NCBI GenBank assembly: GCA_902594515.1
Contig: CACJML010000001.1
Span: 292,645-356,644 of the forward strand
Length of the DNA stretch: 64,000 nt
Origin: an uncultured SAR86 cluster bacterium
Lineage (GTDB): Bacteria > Pseudomonadota > Gammaproteobacteria > Magnimaribacterales > D2472
Direction: 5' to 3'
Part shown: positions 1 through 8,858 of the stretch, piece after piece
Layout: each line of letters starts with the position of its first letter
How positions within the stretch are numbered: the stretch's first letter is position 1
Notes under the pieces: model-generated
What the model was told of the DNA's origin: nothing
Seen by the model: only the letters and a program-made list of their open reading frames with translations
Database searches by the model: none
Translations under genes and position numbers: made by a program

Positions 1-626
1 ACCATAAGATAGGATTTATCGCATATTTTTAGTGTTTCTCTGACATTATGATCTGTTATCAGGATTGAAATACCCATAGTCTTGATATGTGAAAGTAAAT
101 CTTTAATTTCGTCAACAGCTATTGGATCAATACCGGAGAAGGGCTCATCTAGCAGTAGAAGTTTTGGACTTCCAATAAGAGTTCTAGCAATTTCTGTTTT
201 TCTTCTTTGTCCCCCAGATAGTTCTCTTCCTTTTTTATTAATAATTTTTTTTAGATTGAAAGTATGAATAATCTCATCCACTGTCATTAGATTTGGTTGC
301 TTTGATAGCTCACTAATACCAATGAGGTTTTCTATTACTGAAAGGTCGCTAAACAAAGAAGGTTCTTGTGGAAGGTATGCTAGCCCGTGATTGGCACGCT
401 TATGTATTGGAAGGTTATGAATTTCATTTTCTTGAAAAAGGATTTTTCCACTGTTTATTTTCACAATGCCTGCTATGGCATAAAAAGTAGATGTTTTTCC
501 TGCTCCATTCGGACCCAATAGACCAACTATCTGGTTCTTATTAACTGCTAGAGATATGTTTTGAATTATTAATTTTTCAACCACTTTGATGGAAATTTTT
601 TCGCATGACATGAGAATACTTTCCAT
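1..626 (-). CDS. lptB: LPS export ABC transporter ATP-binding protein LptB (partial)
   Basis: Cytoplasmic ATPase that powers extraction of lipopolysaccharide from the inner membrane with LptFG. The 208 visible residues contain Walker A GPNGAGKT (38-45), signature LSGGQ (136-140), Walker B LLLLDE (156-161) and an H-loop histidine (193); the C-terminus runs off the window. The ATG at 626 shares one base with the lptA stop (TGATG) and follows a GGAGGG ribosome site inside the end of lptA. A second in-frame ATG at 611 is possible. It is translationally coupled to lptA, as in other gammaproteobacteria. Confidence 0.96.
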   Translation of the reverse strand, partial: MESILMSCEKISIKVVEKLIIQNISLAVNKNQIVGLLGPNGAGKTSTFYAIAGIVKINSGKILFQENEIHNLPIHKRANHGLAYLPQEPSLFSDLSVIENLIGISELSKQPNLMTVDEIIHTFNLKKIINKKGRELSGGQRRKTEIARTLIGSPKLLLLDEPFSGIDPIAVDEIKDLLSHIKTMGISILITDHNVRETLKICDKSYLM

Positions 627-1024
627 CAATTAGACCCTCCAAGCTGGTAGAGTATTTTTTTAGATTTAAGCTCTCCGTCAGTAGTCCTAAGAACTGCCTC
701 ACCCACTAATGATATTTCTTTTGCCGGGGTATATTTTATTTGTTTTGCTTCTCCAAAAATCTTTTCAGGATTTTCAAGATTTATTCTTGCGGGATTTCCC
801 ATAATAGAAATTACTTCTTCATTCATGGAAATCGTTGCAGTTGTTCCAGATATTTGAAAATCATCAGAGGTCATGGATATCGCTCCATCAAGAGATATTA
901 TTTTCTTGCTTGGATCATAGTCAATAATTTCAGCATTTATCTTAAATTCATTTTGATTAGCACCAGCATAATGACTTGCTAGAATTACTATCGTTAGACA
1001 AACAAGATTGGAAACAGATTTCAT
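626..1024 (-). CDS. lptA: LPS transport periplasmic protein LptA
   Basis: Periplasmic bridge protein that carries lipopolysaccharide between the LptBFGC complex and the outer membrane LptDE complex. It has 132 residues, shorter than the roughly 185 of E. coli. An N-terminal signal peptide (about 1-22, ending AGA) is followed by OstA-type beta-jellyroll repeats with alternating short strands. The start overlaps the kdsD stop by 4 bases, and lptB follows with a 1-base overlap, so the three genes form one minus-strand operon. The usual partner lptC, and kdsC, are missing between kdsD and lptA. Confidence 0.88.
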   Translation of the reverse strand: MKSVSNLVCLTIVILASHYAGANQNEFKINAEIIDYDPSKKIISLDGAISMTSDDFQISGTTATISMNEEVISIMGNPARINLENPEKIFGEAKQIKYTPAKEISLVGEAVLRTTDGELKSKKILYQLGGSN

Positions 1025-1986
1025 ATAATGCCAAATTCAAGAAGCTGATGCATTGTTATGACTGAGGGTTGTTTTTTGTGATTAAGGACATTAAGTGTAA
1101 AAATTTTATTCTTCTCCATTAGAGTTGCAGCGTCTATGGCAAGATTATTTTCAGAAATGCTAATAAATTTTTTTGTCATAACACTTGATACAGAGTTATT
1201 CTCAATATCAATTTCTTGATTTAATGCTCTTCTTAGATCTCCGTCAGTAAATATACCAACAACCTCTTCATTATTAACAACAAGAGCCATGCCAAGCTTT
1301 TTAGAGGTAACTTCAATAATTGTATCTTTAATACTTGAGTCAATTTCGACGCATGGAACTTTATTTCCACTAATAGCAAGATCGGCAACATATGTTGTTA
1401 ATTTTTTGCCTAATTCACCTGCAGGATGAGATTTTGCAAAATCTTCGCTCGAAAAGTTCTTTTCCTCAATTAAAGAAATTGCCAATGCATCCCCAATTAC
1501 CATTGATGCAGTGGTTGAACTTGTGGGTGCAAGATCATGTGGACAAGCTTCTTTTTCAACTTGAACTTTTAAGTGCACTGAAGATGCTTTTGCAATTGAG
1601 GAATTAGCATTACCCGTAATAGAAAAGATATCTGAGGTCATTCTCTTTAAGGCAGGCAAAATCGCAGTAACTTCTTTGGTTTCACCTGAATTTGAAAAGA
1701 TTAAGACCGCATCATCTTTTGCAATCATTCCAAGGTCACCATGAGCTGCTTCAGTTGGATGAATAAAAAAAGAAGGTGTTCCAGTGCTTGCTAATGTTGC
1801 AGAAACTTTCTGGCCCACGTGCCCTGACTTGCCAACACCCATAACAATTAGTTTTCCTTTAAGAAGTGACACTTTTTTACCAATTTCTGCAAAAGATTTG
1901 TCAACTTGATTGCTCAGAGATGCAATCGAATCTGCTTGTATTTCAATAGTTTTTTTTGCTGAATTGATAAATTTATTAGTACTCAT
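1021..1986 (-). CDS. kdsD: Arabinose-5-phosphate isomerase KdsD
   Basis: Interconverts D-ribulose 5-phosphate and D-arabinose 5-phosphate, the first step to the LPS sugar Kdo. It has 321 residues, close to the E. coli 328. The N-terminal half is a SIS sugar-isomerase domain with a GVGKSGHVGQK phosphate-binding region and an SNSGETKE motif; the C-terminal third is a pair of CBS domains. It is the first gene of the minus-strand operon, divergent from mlaC. kdsA, a later pathway step, lies at 34799. Confidence 0.95.
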   Translation of the reverse strand: MSTNKFINSAKKTIEIQADSIASLSNQVDKSFAEIGKKVSLLKGKLIVMGVGKSGHVGQKVSATLASTGTPSFFIHPTEAAHGDLGMIAKDDAVLIFSNSGETKEVTAILPALKRMTSDIFSITGNANSSIAKASSVHLKVQVEKEACPHDLAPTSSTTASMVIGDALAISLIEEKNFSSEDFAKSHPAGELGKKLTTYVADLAISGNKVPCVEIDSSIKDTIIEVTSKKLGMALVVNNEEVVGIFTDGDLRRALNQEIDIENNSVSSVMTKKFISISENNLAIDAATLMEKNKIFTLNVLNHKKQPSVITMHQLLEFGII

Positions 1987-2026
1987 ATTGAAATCTTAAC
2001 CTAACACTAATGTTATAATGAAGTTA

Positions 2027-2632
2027 ATGAAAAAAGTTTTTACATACATATTCTCATTATTATTTTTAGTCCCTGCAAATAGTACTGAAATAAACCCTCA
2101 GACCTTTATTGATAGCAATGCTCAGTCTATGGTGCAGGTTATAGTTAATAATCAAGATTTATTTGAATCTGATCCTGATCTCTTTAAAAAGAAGATAAAA
2201 GATATCTTTGAACCCATGGTCGATTTTAGAAGAGTTTCAGCTAGTGTTATGGGTAAGGAAAATTATTTAAAGGCTTCAATTGAACAAAGGTCTGAATTTA
2301 TTGAAGTATTCAAAAACTCTCTGCTTGATACTTATGCATCTACCTTAGCGCAGTGGGGAGATCAAAAAATAATCACTAACTTCACGAATAAAAGTTCATT
2401 TGAGAAGATTGAGGATGTAAATCAAGATCTAGTTACCGAGTCAAATTCTTATCCAATAACTTATAAAGTTAGAAAATCAGGAGAAGGCTGGAAAATTATT
2501 AATATCATTGTTAATGGTGTTAATCTTGGGCTAACTTTTAGAAATCAATTCAGAGCCCTTGCAGAAGAATTTGATGGTGATATTGATAAAGTAATTCTGA
2601 ACTGGACTTCAGATGCAAACATACCTGAATAA
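2027..2632 (+). CDS. mlaC: Phospholipid-binding periplasmic protein MlaC
   Basis: Periplasmic lipid shuttle of the Mla system, which moves phospholipids between the outer and inner membrane. The product has a signal peptide (MKKVFTYIFSLLFL, ending near ANS) and the Tgt2/MlaC fold with the family-typical F-x-x-M-x-D-F-x-x-x motif and a closing YKVRKSGEGWKIINIIVNGVNLG segment. I prefer the ATG at 2027 to the one at 2018, because MKK begins a normal signal peptide and a TATAAT at 2014-2019 would start transcription close to 2026. mlaF, mlaE, mlaD and mlaB, which normally flank it, are absent here. Confidence 0.9.
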   Translation: MKKVFTYIFSLLFLVPANSTEINPQTFIDSNAQSMVQVIVNNQDLFESDPDLFKKKIKDIFEPMVDFRRVSASVMGKENYLKASIEQRSEFIEVFKNSLLDTYASTLAQWGDQKIITNFTNKSSFEKIEDVNQDLVTESNSYPITYKVRKSGEGWKIINIIVNGVNLGLTFRNQFRALAEEFDGDIDKVILNWTSDANIPE

Positions 2633-2874
2633 TGGACCATGAAAAAATTAAAAGTATTTTGGAGACCAACCTTCAGGGTTCTGAGGTAACTCTCTCCAAT
2701 TCTGACTGTAATCTTACACTGACAATAGTTTCCGATAAATTTATCGGGCAAAAGGTACTCAATAGGCATAAAGAGGTTTTATCTCACCTCAAGGAATGTT
2801 TCTCCTCGGGGGAGCTCCATGCATTAAGTATTAAGACTTTGACCAAAGAGGAGTTCAGTCTTGGAAAAACTTAG
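2632..2874 (+). CDS. ibaG: BolA family protein IbaG
   Basis: Small BolA-like protein (80 residues) of the IbaG/YrbA branch, which in other bacteria binds monothiol glutaredoxin and [2Fe-2S] clusters. The BolA signature is visible as IVSDKFIGQKVLNRHKEVL followed by SGELHALSIKTLTKEE, with the conserved histidine in ELHAL. The start overlaps the mlaC stop by one base (TAATG), and the end overlaps murA by 14 bases. The order mlaC-ibaG-murA is the standard gammaproteobacterial one. Confidence 0.9.
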   Translation: MDHEKIKSILETNLQGSEVTLSNSDCNLTLTIVSDKFIGQKVLNRHKEVLSHLKECFSSGELHALSIKTLTKEEFSLGKT

Positions 2875-4117
2875 GATCATAGGTGGTTCAAGATTAGAGG
2901 GATCAATAGAATGCTCAGGCTCAAAAAATGCTGCCTTACCAATATTAGCTGCATCAATACTTTCTGATAGAACTATTACGTTTGATAATTTGCCTTATTT
3001 GCAAGACATAACAACCATGTTTGAGCTTCTTGGTTCAATGGGAGTAGATATAGTTTTAGACGAGTCAATGAAGTTTTCAGTTGATTCATCAAATATTAAG
3101 AACTTTGAGGCCCGATATGAACTTGTAAAAACCATGAGGGCATCAATACTAGTTTTGGGGGCCTTATTGGGAAGGTATGGTCAAGCAAAAATTGCTTTAC
3201 CAGGCGGCTGTGCTATTGGAACAAGGCCTGTAAATTTTCATTTAACCGCACTTGAACAAATGGGTGCTGAAATAGAATTAGATGGTGGTTATATAATCGC
3301 AAAAGCCAATAAGCTTTGCGGAGCAGATATAACTTTTGGAGGTGTGACTGTTACTGGAACTGAAAATCTAATTATGGCTGCTGTTCTGGCTAATGGAAAA
3401 ACCATCTTAAGGAATGCAGCTAGAGAACCTGAGGTTGTGGATTTATCTAATTTTCTCAATTCAATCGGTGCTAATATTGAGGGTGCTGGCTCTGATGAAA
3501 TTCACATAGAAGGTGTAAAAGAATTGACAGGCGGAGATTGCATTATTCCATCAGATAGAATTGAGGCAGGAACTTATCTTGCAGCAGCCACACTTACAAA
3601 TGGCTCTATAACAATTAACAAAGTAGATCCCAAAAGGTTGGAAAATATCCTTTCAAAACTAAGGCTATGTGGTGCAGATATTGAAACAGCAAATGAATCT
3701 GTTTCCATCGAAATGAAGAAAGAAATTCATCCTGTTGATATTCAAACTCAGCCATTCCCAGGATTTCCTACAGATATGCAAGCTCAATTCACGGTTCTAA
3801 ATGCTTTATCAAAAGGGTCATCAGTTATTACTGAAAATGTTTTTGAAAATCGTTTTATGCATGTTCAAGAATTAGTTCGCATGGGTTGCAATATCTCCAT
3901 TCAAGGAAAAAATGCATTTATTCAGGGAGTTAAAGCGATAACAGGTGCCCAGGTGATGGCTACAGATTTGAGAGCATCCGCCTGTTTAATTCTGGCAGGA
4001 TTATGTGCTGAAGGTGAAACAATAGTTGATCGAATCTATCACATCGATAGGGGCTATGAGAGGATAGAAGAAAAGTTATCTTACCTTGGAGCAAACATAA
4101 TTAGATTACCTAGATAG
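2861..4117 (+). CDS. murA: UDP-N-acetylglucosamine 1-carboxyvinyltransferase MurA
   Basis: Transfers enolpyruvate to UDP-GlcNAc, the committed step of peptidoglycan synthesis and the fosfomycin target. It has 418 residues, normal length. The catalytic cysteine is in the loop GGCAIGTRPVN, so the fosfomycin-sensitive Cys form is kept. The start codon is TTG, preceded by GAGGAG about 9 bases upstream, and lies inside the end of ibaG. The stop overlaps the 3' end of the opposing degS by 8 bases. Confidence 0.97.
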   Translation: MEKLRIIGGSRLEGSIECSGSKNAALPILAASILSDRTITFDNLPYLQDITTMFELLGSMGVDIVLDESMKFSVDSSNIKNFEARYELVKTMRASILVLGALLGRYGQAKIALPGGCAIGTRPVNFHLTALEQMGAEIELDGGYIIAKANKLCGADITFGGVTVTGTENLIMAAVLANGKTILRNAAREPEVVDLSNFLNSIGANIEGAGSDEIHIEGVKELTGGDCIIPSDRIEAGTYLAAATLTNGSITINKVDPKRLENILSKLRLCGADIETANESVSIEMKKEIHPVDIQTQPFPGFPTDMQAQFTVLNALSKGSSVITENVFENRFMHVQELVRMGCNISIQGKNAFIQGVKAITGAQVMATDLRASACLILAGLCAEGETIVDRIYHIDRGYERIEEKLSYLGANIIRLPR

Positions 4118-5090
4118 ACTCAGTCTTAATTCTGTAAGAATGCAATTCACCCTTATCATCCATGAGAGTTAAGTTTATCGGATCACCTGGAAAAGCATTT
4201 TCAAGTACCAACCTTAACCTGTCTAAACTCATGGGCTCTTCATTTATTTGAAGGATGCATAATCTTTCATGTGTTTCAAATAAATCTAAGATTGGACCAC
4301 TTGAATAATTAACGATCTCCCCACAATATTTAAGCTGGTTATTATGTAAAACTCTTAATGAACGGATAGAAAAATTTCCAAGGGATGCTTTCTTTGCAAG
4401 TCCAAACTTAATTATTTCAGAGGCTATATCGGAAAGCTTATCAACCGGCAAAGCAAAACTTATGCCCGAAAAAGAGCCAGTTGTTGAAAAAATTTTTGAT
4501 GTAATTCCAACTAATTCTCCATTTTCATTAACCAATGCTCCACCTGAATTTCCTGGGTTTACTGCGGCATCGGTCTGTATGAGCTCTAGATATGGGTTTC
4601 CAGTATTCCTATTATTAGCACTTACAATTCCTGATGTAACGGTTAAACCAAGTCCAAATGGATCGCCTATTGCATATACTTTGTCACCAATACTTATCGA
4701 ATTTTTTTTTGCAAAGACAATTGAATTTAAATCCAACTCATTGTCATTAGTAACTTTAAGTATGGCTAAGTCAGAGCGTTTATCAAAGCCAATTAAATTT
4801 GCATCTAGATTGATGCCTTCATTGGTTTCCAGTACAAAGTTTTGTATCCCACTGATCACATGAAGATTTGTTACTATATAACCATCATCGGAGATAATTA
4901 CCCCTGAACCAATATGCTTGTCATTGAAAGCTGATGACCGAGTTGGTTTTGTTTTAATGATCACAACAGATTTAACTATTTTTTCAAAATTAAGATCATT
5001 TCTATCAAATGAGAAGTGAAATATACTAAACACGGCTAGAGCCGTCACCGCAACTGTGATAATTGATTTGAAATTAAGATTAATCGCCAT
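4110..5090 (-). CDS. degS: Membrane-anchored periplasmic serine protease, DegS/AlgW type
   Basis: Site-1 protease that in relatives cleaves the anti-sigma factor RseA in response to misfolded outer membrane proteins. It has 326 residues. One N-terminal membrane anchor (about 8-26) leads into a trypsin-like domain with catalytic His77 (TNLHV), Asp107 (RSDLAI) and Ser182 (NPGNSGGA), and then one PDZ domain from about 230. A single PDZ domain plus an anchor favours DegS over DegP/DegQ. Only 11 bases separate its start from the divergent zapE. Whether an RseA/RpoE target exists cannot be seen here. Confidence 0.88.
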   Translation of the reverse strand: MAINLNFKSIITVAVTALAVFSIFHFSFDRNDLNFEKIVKSVVIIKTKPTRSSAFNDKHIGSGVIISDDGYIVTNLHVISGIQNFVLETNEGINLDANLIGFDKRSDLAILKVTNDNELDLNSIVFAKKNSISIGDKVYAIGDPFGLGLTVTSGIVSANNRNTGNPYLELIQTDAAVNPGNSGGALVNENGELVGITSKIFSTTGSFSGISFALPVDKLSDIASEIIKFGLAKKASLGNFSIRSLRVLHNNQLKYCGEIVNYSSGPILDLFETHERLCILQINEEPMSLDRLRLVLENAFPGDPINLTLMDDKGELHSYRIKTESI

Positions 5091-5101
5091 AATTTAAAAA
5101 G

Positions 5102-6130
5102 ATGATATCAATATCTATTCTAGATGAATTCCAAAAAAAGGACATTAAGCTAGATTCTAAACAAGTAGAATTTTTGAACCTTGTTGAGGTTTCAATTAAA
5201 CGAGACAAAAAAATTTTTAGTTTTTTGAGATCCAAAAAAATCCCAAGCATATATTTGTATGGCGGCGTGGGAATAGGCAAAACTATCCTTTTGAAAAGCA
5301 TTGCTAGTAAGCTAAATCAAGAATTTGAATTTATTCACTTTACTAACTTTATGAACCACATAAAAAAGGAGCTCGATAAATTAGATGACCAAAAAAATCC
5401 ATTAGATAGAGTCATAGATGAGCTTAAAGATCAAAAAAGAATAATATTTATTGATGAGTTTCAGGTAGAGGATGTGGCTGATGCAATGATAATTGCAGAA
5501 ATTATCCCAAAAATTTATTTAAATAAAATCCCTTTATTCATTTCTTCTAATTCAAGTGTAGATGAGCTATATCAAAATGGTCTTCAGAGAGAAAAATTAA
5601 TTAAATCTCTTCAATTTATAAAAAATGATTTTCTGTACCATCATTTAGATTCAACAAAAGATTACAGAAAAACGAATTCATCTCTACTAAACATGGATTC
5701 ATCTAATGAAAATGAAATCATTAAATTAATTGAAAGCTATTTTGGTGAAAAGGTTAAATTAGACAATGAATTAATTTTGAATAATAGAAAATTCCCTGTA
5801 AAAGGTTTCACGGCTGAATGCCTATGGATAGATCTTGAAAGTTTTTTTTCATTGCCTGTTGCAACTCAGGATTTCAATATTTTATGCAGAGATTTCAATT
5901 GGATTTTTTTAAGCAATATTTCAATTGTTAACGATGAATCAATGGATTTGGTCAGAAGACTAATAGCCTTTGTTGACATAGCATATATTGCTAATACAAA
6001 AATAAAGTTTTTTTATCCTGCAGCAGATTTGCCTCATATTTATGATGGCAAGGGGCTTATAAAGTTGTGGGAAAGAACAGCAAGCAGATTGGTTGAAATG
6101 TCATCCCAAGAATACATCACAAAAAATTAA
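5102..6130 (+). CDS. zapE: Cell division AAA-type ATPase ZapE (AFG1 family)
   Basis: AFG1/ZapE family ATPase; in E. coli it interacts with FtsZ and is needed under stress. It has 342 residues, slightly shorter than the E. coli protein. Walker A is GGVGIGKT (54-61) and Walker B is RIIFIDEFQVED, an AFG1 hallmark. The position between degS and rplM-rpsI matches Pseudomonas and other gammaproteobacteria. No promoter or ribosome site is evident in the 11-base gap to degS. Confidence 0.9.
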   Translation: MISISILDEFQKKDIKLDSKQVEFLNLVEVSIKRDKKIFSFLRSKKIPSIYLYGGVGIGKTILLKSIASKLNQEFEFIHFTNFMNHIKKELDKLDDQKNPLDRVIDELKDQKRIIFIDEFQVEDVADAMIIAEIIPKIYLNKIPLFISSNSSVDELYQNGLQREKLIKSLQFIKNDFLYHHLDSTKDYRKTNSSLLNMDSSNENEIIKLIESYFGEKVKLDNELILNNRKFPVKGFTAECLWIDLESFFSLPVATQDFNILCRDFNWIFLSNISIVNDESMDLVRRLIAFVDIAYIANTKIKFFYPAADLPHIYDGKGLIKLWERTASRLVEMSSQEYITKN

Positions 6131-6199
6131 TTCTTCGAGCATAATTTGTTGATTAAATGCTCATGAAACATTAATATTCACGTCTATTTTTAGAAACAA

Positions 6200-6634
6200 A
6201 TGAAAACAGAATCACTAAAAAAGCAATCAGTTGATCCAAAGTGGTACATTGTTGATGCTGATGGGCAAATTCTTGGACGATTTGCCTCTAAGTTAGCTGA
6301 TAGGCTTCGTGGAAAAGATAAACCAACTTTTACTCCTCATACTGATGGAGGAGACTTCGTGGTGGTCATCAATGCAGAAAAAGTAGCTGTCACAGGAACC
6401 AAGCATGACAAGAAAACTTATTACAGACACTCACAGTATCCTGGAGGACTAAAAGAAAAAACTTTTAAAGAAATGATTGATAAAAAGCCTGAGGAAGTTA
6501 TTAGGCTCGCTGTTAAAGGCATGCTCCCTAAAAATAAATTAAGCAATCAAATTATCAAGAAACTAAAAATTTATGCTGGTTCAGACCATCCGCATGATTC
6601 ACAACAACCTGAAATTTGGAAACCAATTAAATGA
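6200..6634 (+). CDS. rplM: 50S ribosomal protein uL13
   Basis: Large-subunit ribosomal protein, 144 residues, with the standard start [28 protein letters not shown] region and the family motif [25 protein letters not shown] near the C-terminus. It begins the two-gene rplM-rpsI operon and overlaps rpsI by 4 bases (ATGA). The 69-base spacer after zapE is AT-rich; I see no clear terminator in it. Confidence 0.98.
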   Translation: MKTESLKKQSVDPKWYIVDADGQILGRFASKLADRLRGKDKPTFTPHTDGGDFVVVINAEKVAVTGTKHDKKTYYRHSQYPGGLKEKTFKEMIDKKPEEVIRLAVKGMLPKNKLSNQIIKKLKIYAGSDHPHDSQQPEIWKPIK

Positions 6635-7020
6635 GCGAAATCCACTATGCAACGGGCAGAAGAAAGACTTCCTCTGCAAGAGTTTATCTGAGTAAAGGAA
6701 AAGGAGATATTACTGTTAATAGTAAACCTCTAAACGAATACTTTGGTAGACAGGTTGCTCAGATGCTTGTCATGCAACCTTTGAAGCTAACTGAGTTAGA
6801 TGAAAAAGTTAACATTAAAGTTATGGTCAAGGGCGGCGGTAGTTTTGGTCAAGCAGGTGCAATCAGGCATGGTATATCTAGAGCCCTGATTGAGTATGAT
6901 GAAGAGCTTAGACCTCAACTAAAAAAAGCTGGTTTGTTGACCAGAGATCCAAGGAAAGTTGAAAGAAAAAAACCTGGTTTGAAGAAAGCTAGAAAGAGCT
7001 CTCAATTCTCAAAACGGTAG
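6631..7020 (+). CDS. rpsI: 30S ribosomal protein uS9
   Basis: Small-subunit ribosomal protein whose C-terminal tail reaches the P-site tRNA. It has 129 residues, normal length. The family start [15 protein letters not shown], the GGG turn and the basic end [12 protein letters not shown], with its terminal K-R, are all present. It is coupled to rplM by a 4-base overlap. Confidence 0.98.
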   Translation: MSEIHYATGRRKTSSARVYLSKGKGDITVNSKPLNEYFGRQVAQMLVMQPLKLTELDEKVNIKVMVKGGGSFGQAGAIRHGISRALIEYDEELRPQLKKAGLLTRDPRKVERKKPGLKKARKSSQFSKR

Positions 7021-7062
7021 TGGTTTATATAGACTAATTATATTAGAATATAAATCCCAATT

Positions 7063-7653
7063 ATGACCGAATCCACCAAAAATAATAAGAGAAGAAAAGT
7101 ACTGATAGGTATGACAGCTGCTTTTGGTGCAGCCGGTATTCCATTTGCTGCGACACCTTTTATAGCTGCATGGAATCCGAGTGCCAAAGCCAAGGCATTA
7201 GGCGCTGCTGTAAAAGTAGATATTTCTAAAATTGAAGAAGGACAAATTGTTCAAGTGGCTTGGAGAAAGCAACCAGTCTTTGTATTGCGTCATACAAAAA
7301 GTTCCATCTCTAACTTACCATCAGTTGAAACTAAGCTCGCAGATCCAAACTCGCTAGCAATTGATGAGCCATATAGAGACCTTTATCCAACCAGATCAAA
7401 AAGTGATGAATTCTCAATACTTGCCGGAGTTTGCACGCATTTAGGATGTTCACCAAAATATCATCCTGAAGTTGAACCAAAACCATGGGATGCAACCTGG
7501 ACAGGAGGCTTCTTTTGCCCTTGCCACGGCTCAATGTTCGACATAGTTGGGAGGGTATTCAAGGGTGTTCCAGCGCCAACCAATCTAAAGGTGCCACCTC
7601 ATAATTTTCAGGGATCAATTTTAACAATTGGAGAGGATAAGGAGATTACTTAA
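7063..7653 (+). CDS. petA: Ubiquinol-cytochrome c reductase Rieske iron-sulfur subunit
   Basis: Rieske [2Fe-2S] subunit of the cytochrome bc1 complex, which moves electrons from ubiquinol to cytochrome c1 at the periplasmic face. It has 196 residues. A twin-arginine-type N-terminus (KRRKVLIG, 9-16) leads into a membrane anchor. The cluster boxes are CTHLGC (124-129) and CPCHGS (152-157), giving two Cys and two His ligands plus the stabilising disulfide. It is the first gene of petABC; the stop shares one base with the petB ATG. Confidence 0.97.
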   Translation: MTESTKNNKRRKVLIGMTAAFGAAGIPFAATPFIAAWNPSAKAKALGAAVKVDISKIEEGQIVQVAWRKQPVFVLRHTKSSISNLPSVETKLADPNSLAIDEPYRDLYPTRSKSDEFSILAGVCTHLGCSPKYHPEVEPKPWDATWTGGFFCPCHGSMFDIVGRVFKGVPAPTNLKVPPHNFQGSILTIGEDKEIT

Positions 7654-8858
7654 TGAATACAGTATTTAAGTGGTTTAACGACCGATTGCCTATAGTTAAT
7701 ACGTTTGAAAGACATCTTTCAAAACATCCCGTTCCTAAAAAGGTTAATTTCTGGTATCTGTTTGGTGCCTTAGCATCAGTTGTCTTGATAATACAGATTA
7801 TTTCTGGGATATGGCTCATGATGCCTTATCAAAATACAGAAGAGGGTGCTTTTTCATCAATAGAATTTATTATGCGGGATGTAGATTATGGATGGGTAAT
7901 CAGGTACATGCATACTACTGGCGCATCCATGTTTTTTGCAGTGGTTTATCTGCATATGTTTAGAGGACTTTTGTACGGCTCCTATAAAAAACCAAGAGAA
8001 CTGGTTTGGATTTTTGGAATGACAATTTATCTTGTGATGATGGCAGAAGGGTTTCTGGGGTATGTATTACCTTACGGTCAAATGTCTTATTGGGGAGCAC
8101 AAGTAATTATTTCTCTTTTTGGTGCTATTCCATATATTGGTGAATCTTTAGAGGTATGGGTTAGAGGAGACTATTATATTTCTGGATCTACGGTTTCAAG
8201 GTTTTTTGCCCTACACGTTGTTGCATTACCTCTTATGTTAATCGCTCTTGTTTTTATGCATTTGGTTGCTTTGCATGAAGTTGGTGCTGGTAACCCAGAA
8301 GGCATAGATATTGAAGAACACCTTGATGAAGATGGGGTACCTCTTGATAGCGTTCCCTTCTTTCCATACAAAGTTTTAAATGCTTTGGTAGGTATTGGTG
8401 TCTTCATGACAGTTTTTTCAATAATAATGTTCTTTTTTCCAGAAGCTGGAGGATATTTTATTGAAAAAGCTAATTTTGAAGAAGCTAATCCGCTCAGCAC
8501 TCCAGAACATATTGCTCCTGTTTGGTATTACTCTCCTTACTATGCAATGCTTAGAGCTGTCCCAGACAAACTTGGAGGATTGATTGTCATGGCTGGTGCC
8601 ATTGCAATTTTATTTGTAGTGCCTTGGCTTGATAGAAGCAAAGTTAATTCGATTAGATATAAAGGCATCTTTAGTAAAATCGCAATCTCTCTATTCGCTA
8701 TCAGCTTTTTAACCTTAGGTTATCTTGGAACAGTCCCAGTTACTGAATTAAGGACCTTAATGAGCGTTATCTGTACTGCTATTTATTTCCTATTTTTCTT
8801 TTTAATGCCAATATACACATCACTTGAATCTACAAAGCAGCCACCCGAGAGATTATGA
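7653..8858 (+). CDS. petB: Cytochrome b subunit of the bc1 complex
   Basis: Multi-span membrane subunit carrying two b hemes and the two quinone sites. It has 401 residues, the usual single-polypeptide proteobacterial length. Histidine pairs occur in two helices (YMHTTGASMFFAVVYLHMFRG and ALHVVALPLMLIALVFMHLVALH), and the Qo-site PEWY-equivalent region appears as PVWYYSPYY. It overlaps petC by 4 bases. Confidence 0.97.
   Translation: MNTVFKWFNDRLPIVNTFERHLSKHPVPKKVNFWYLFGALASVVLIIQIISGIWLMMPYQNTEEGAFSSIEFIMRDVDYGWVIRYMHTTGASMFFAVVYLHMFRGLLYGSYKKPRELVWIFGMTIYLVMMAEGFLGYVLPYGQMSYWGAQVIISLFGAIPYIGESLEVWVRGDYYISGSTVSRFFALHVVALPLMLIALVFMHLVALHEVGAGNPEGIDIEEHLDEDGVPLDSVPFFPYKVLNALVGIGVFMTVFSIIMFFFPEAGGYFIEKANFEEANPLSTPEHIAPVWYYSPYYAMLRAVPDKLGGLIVMAGAIAILFVVPWLDRSKVNSIRYKGIFSKIAISLFAISFLTLGYLGTVPVTELRTLMSVICTAIYFLFFFLMPIYTSLESTKQPPERL

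Noticed and set aside
6137..6162. Imperfect inverted repeat GAGCAT...ATGCTC between zapE and rplM
   Set aside because: Six paired bases around a long loop and no T-run; not good enough for a terminator or for an L13 leader element.
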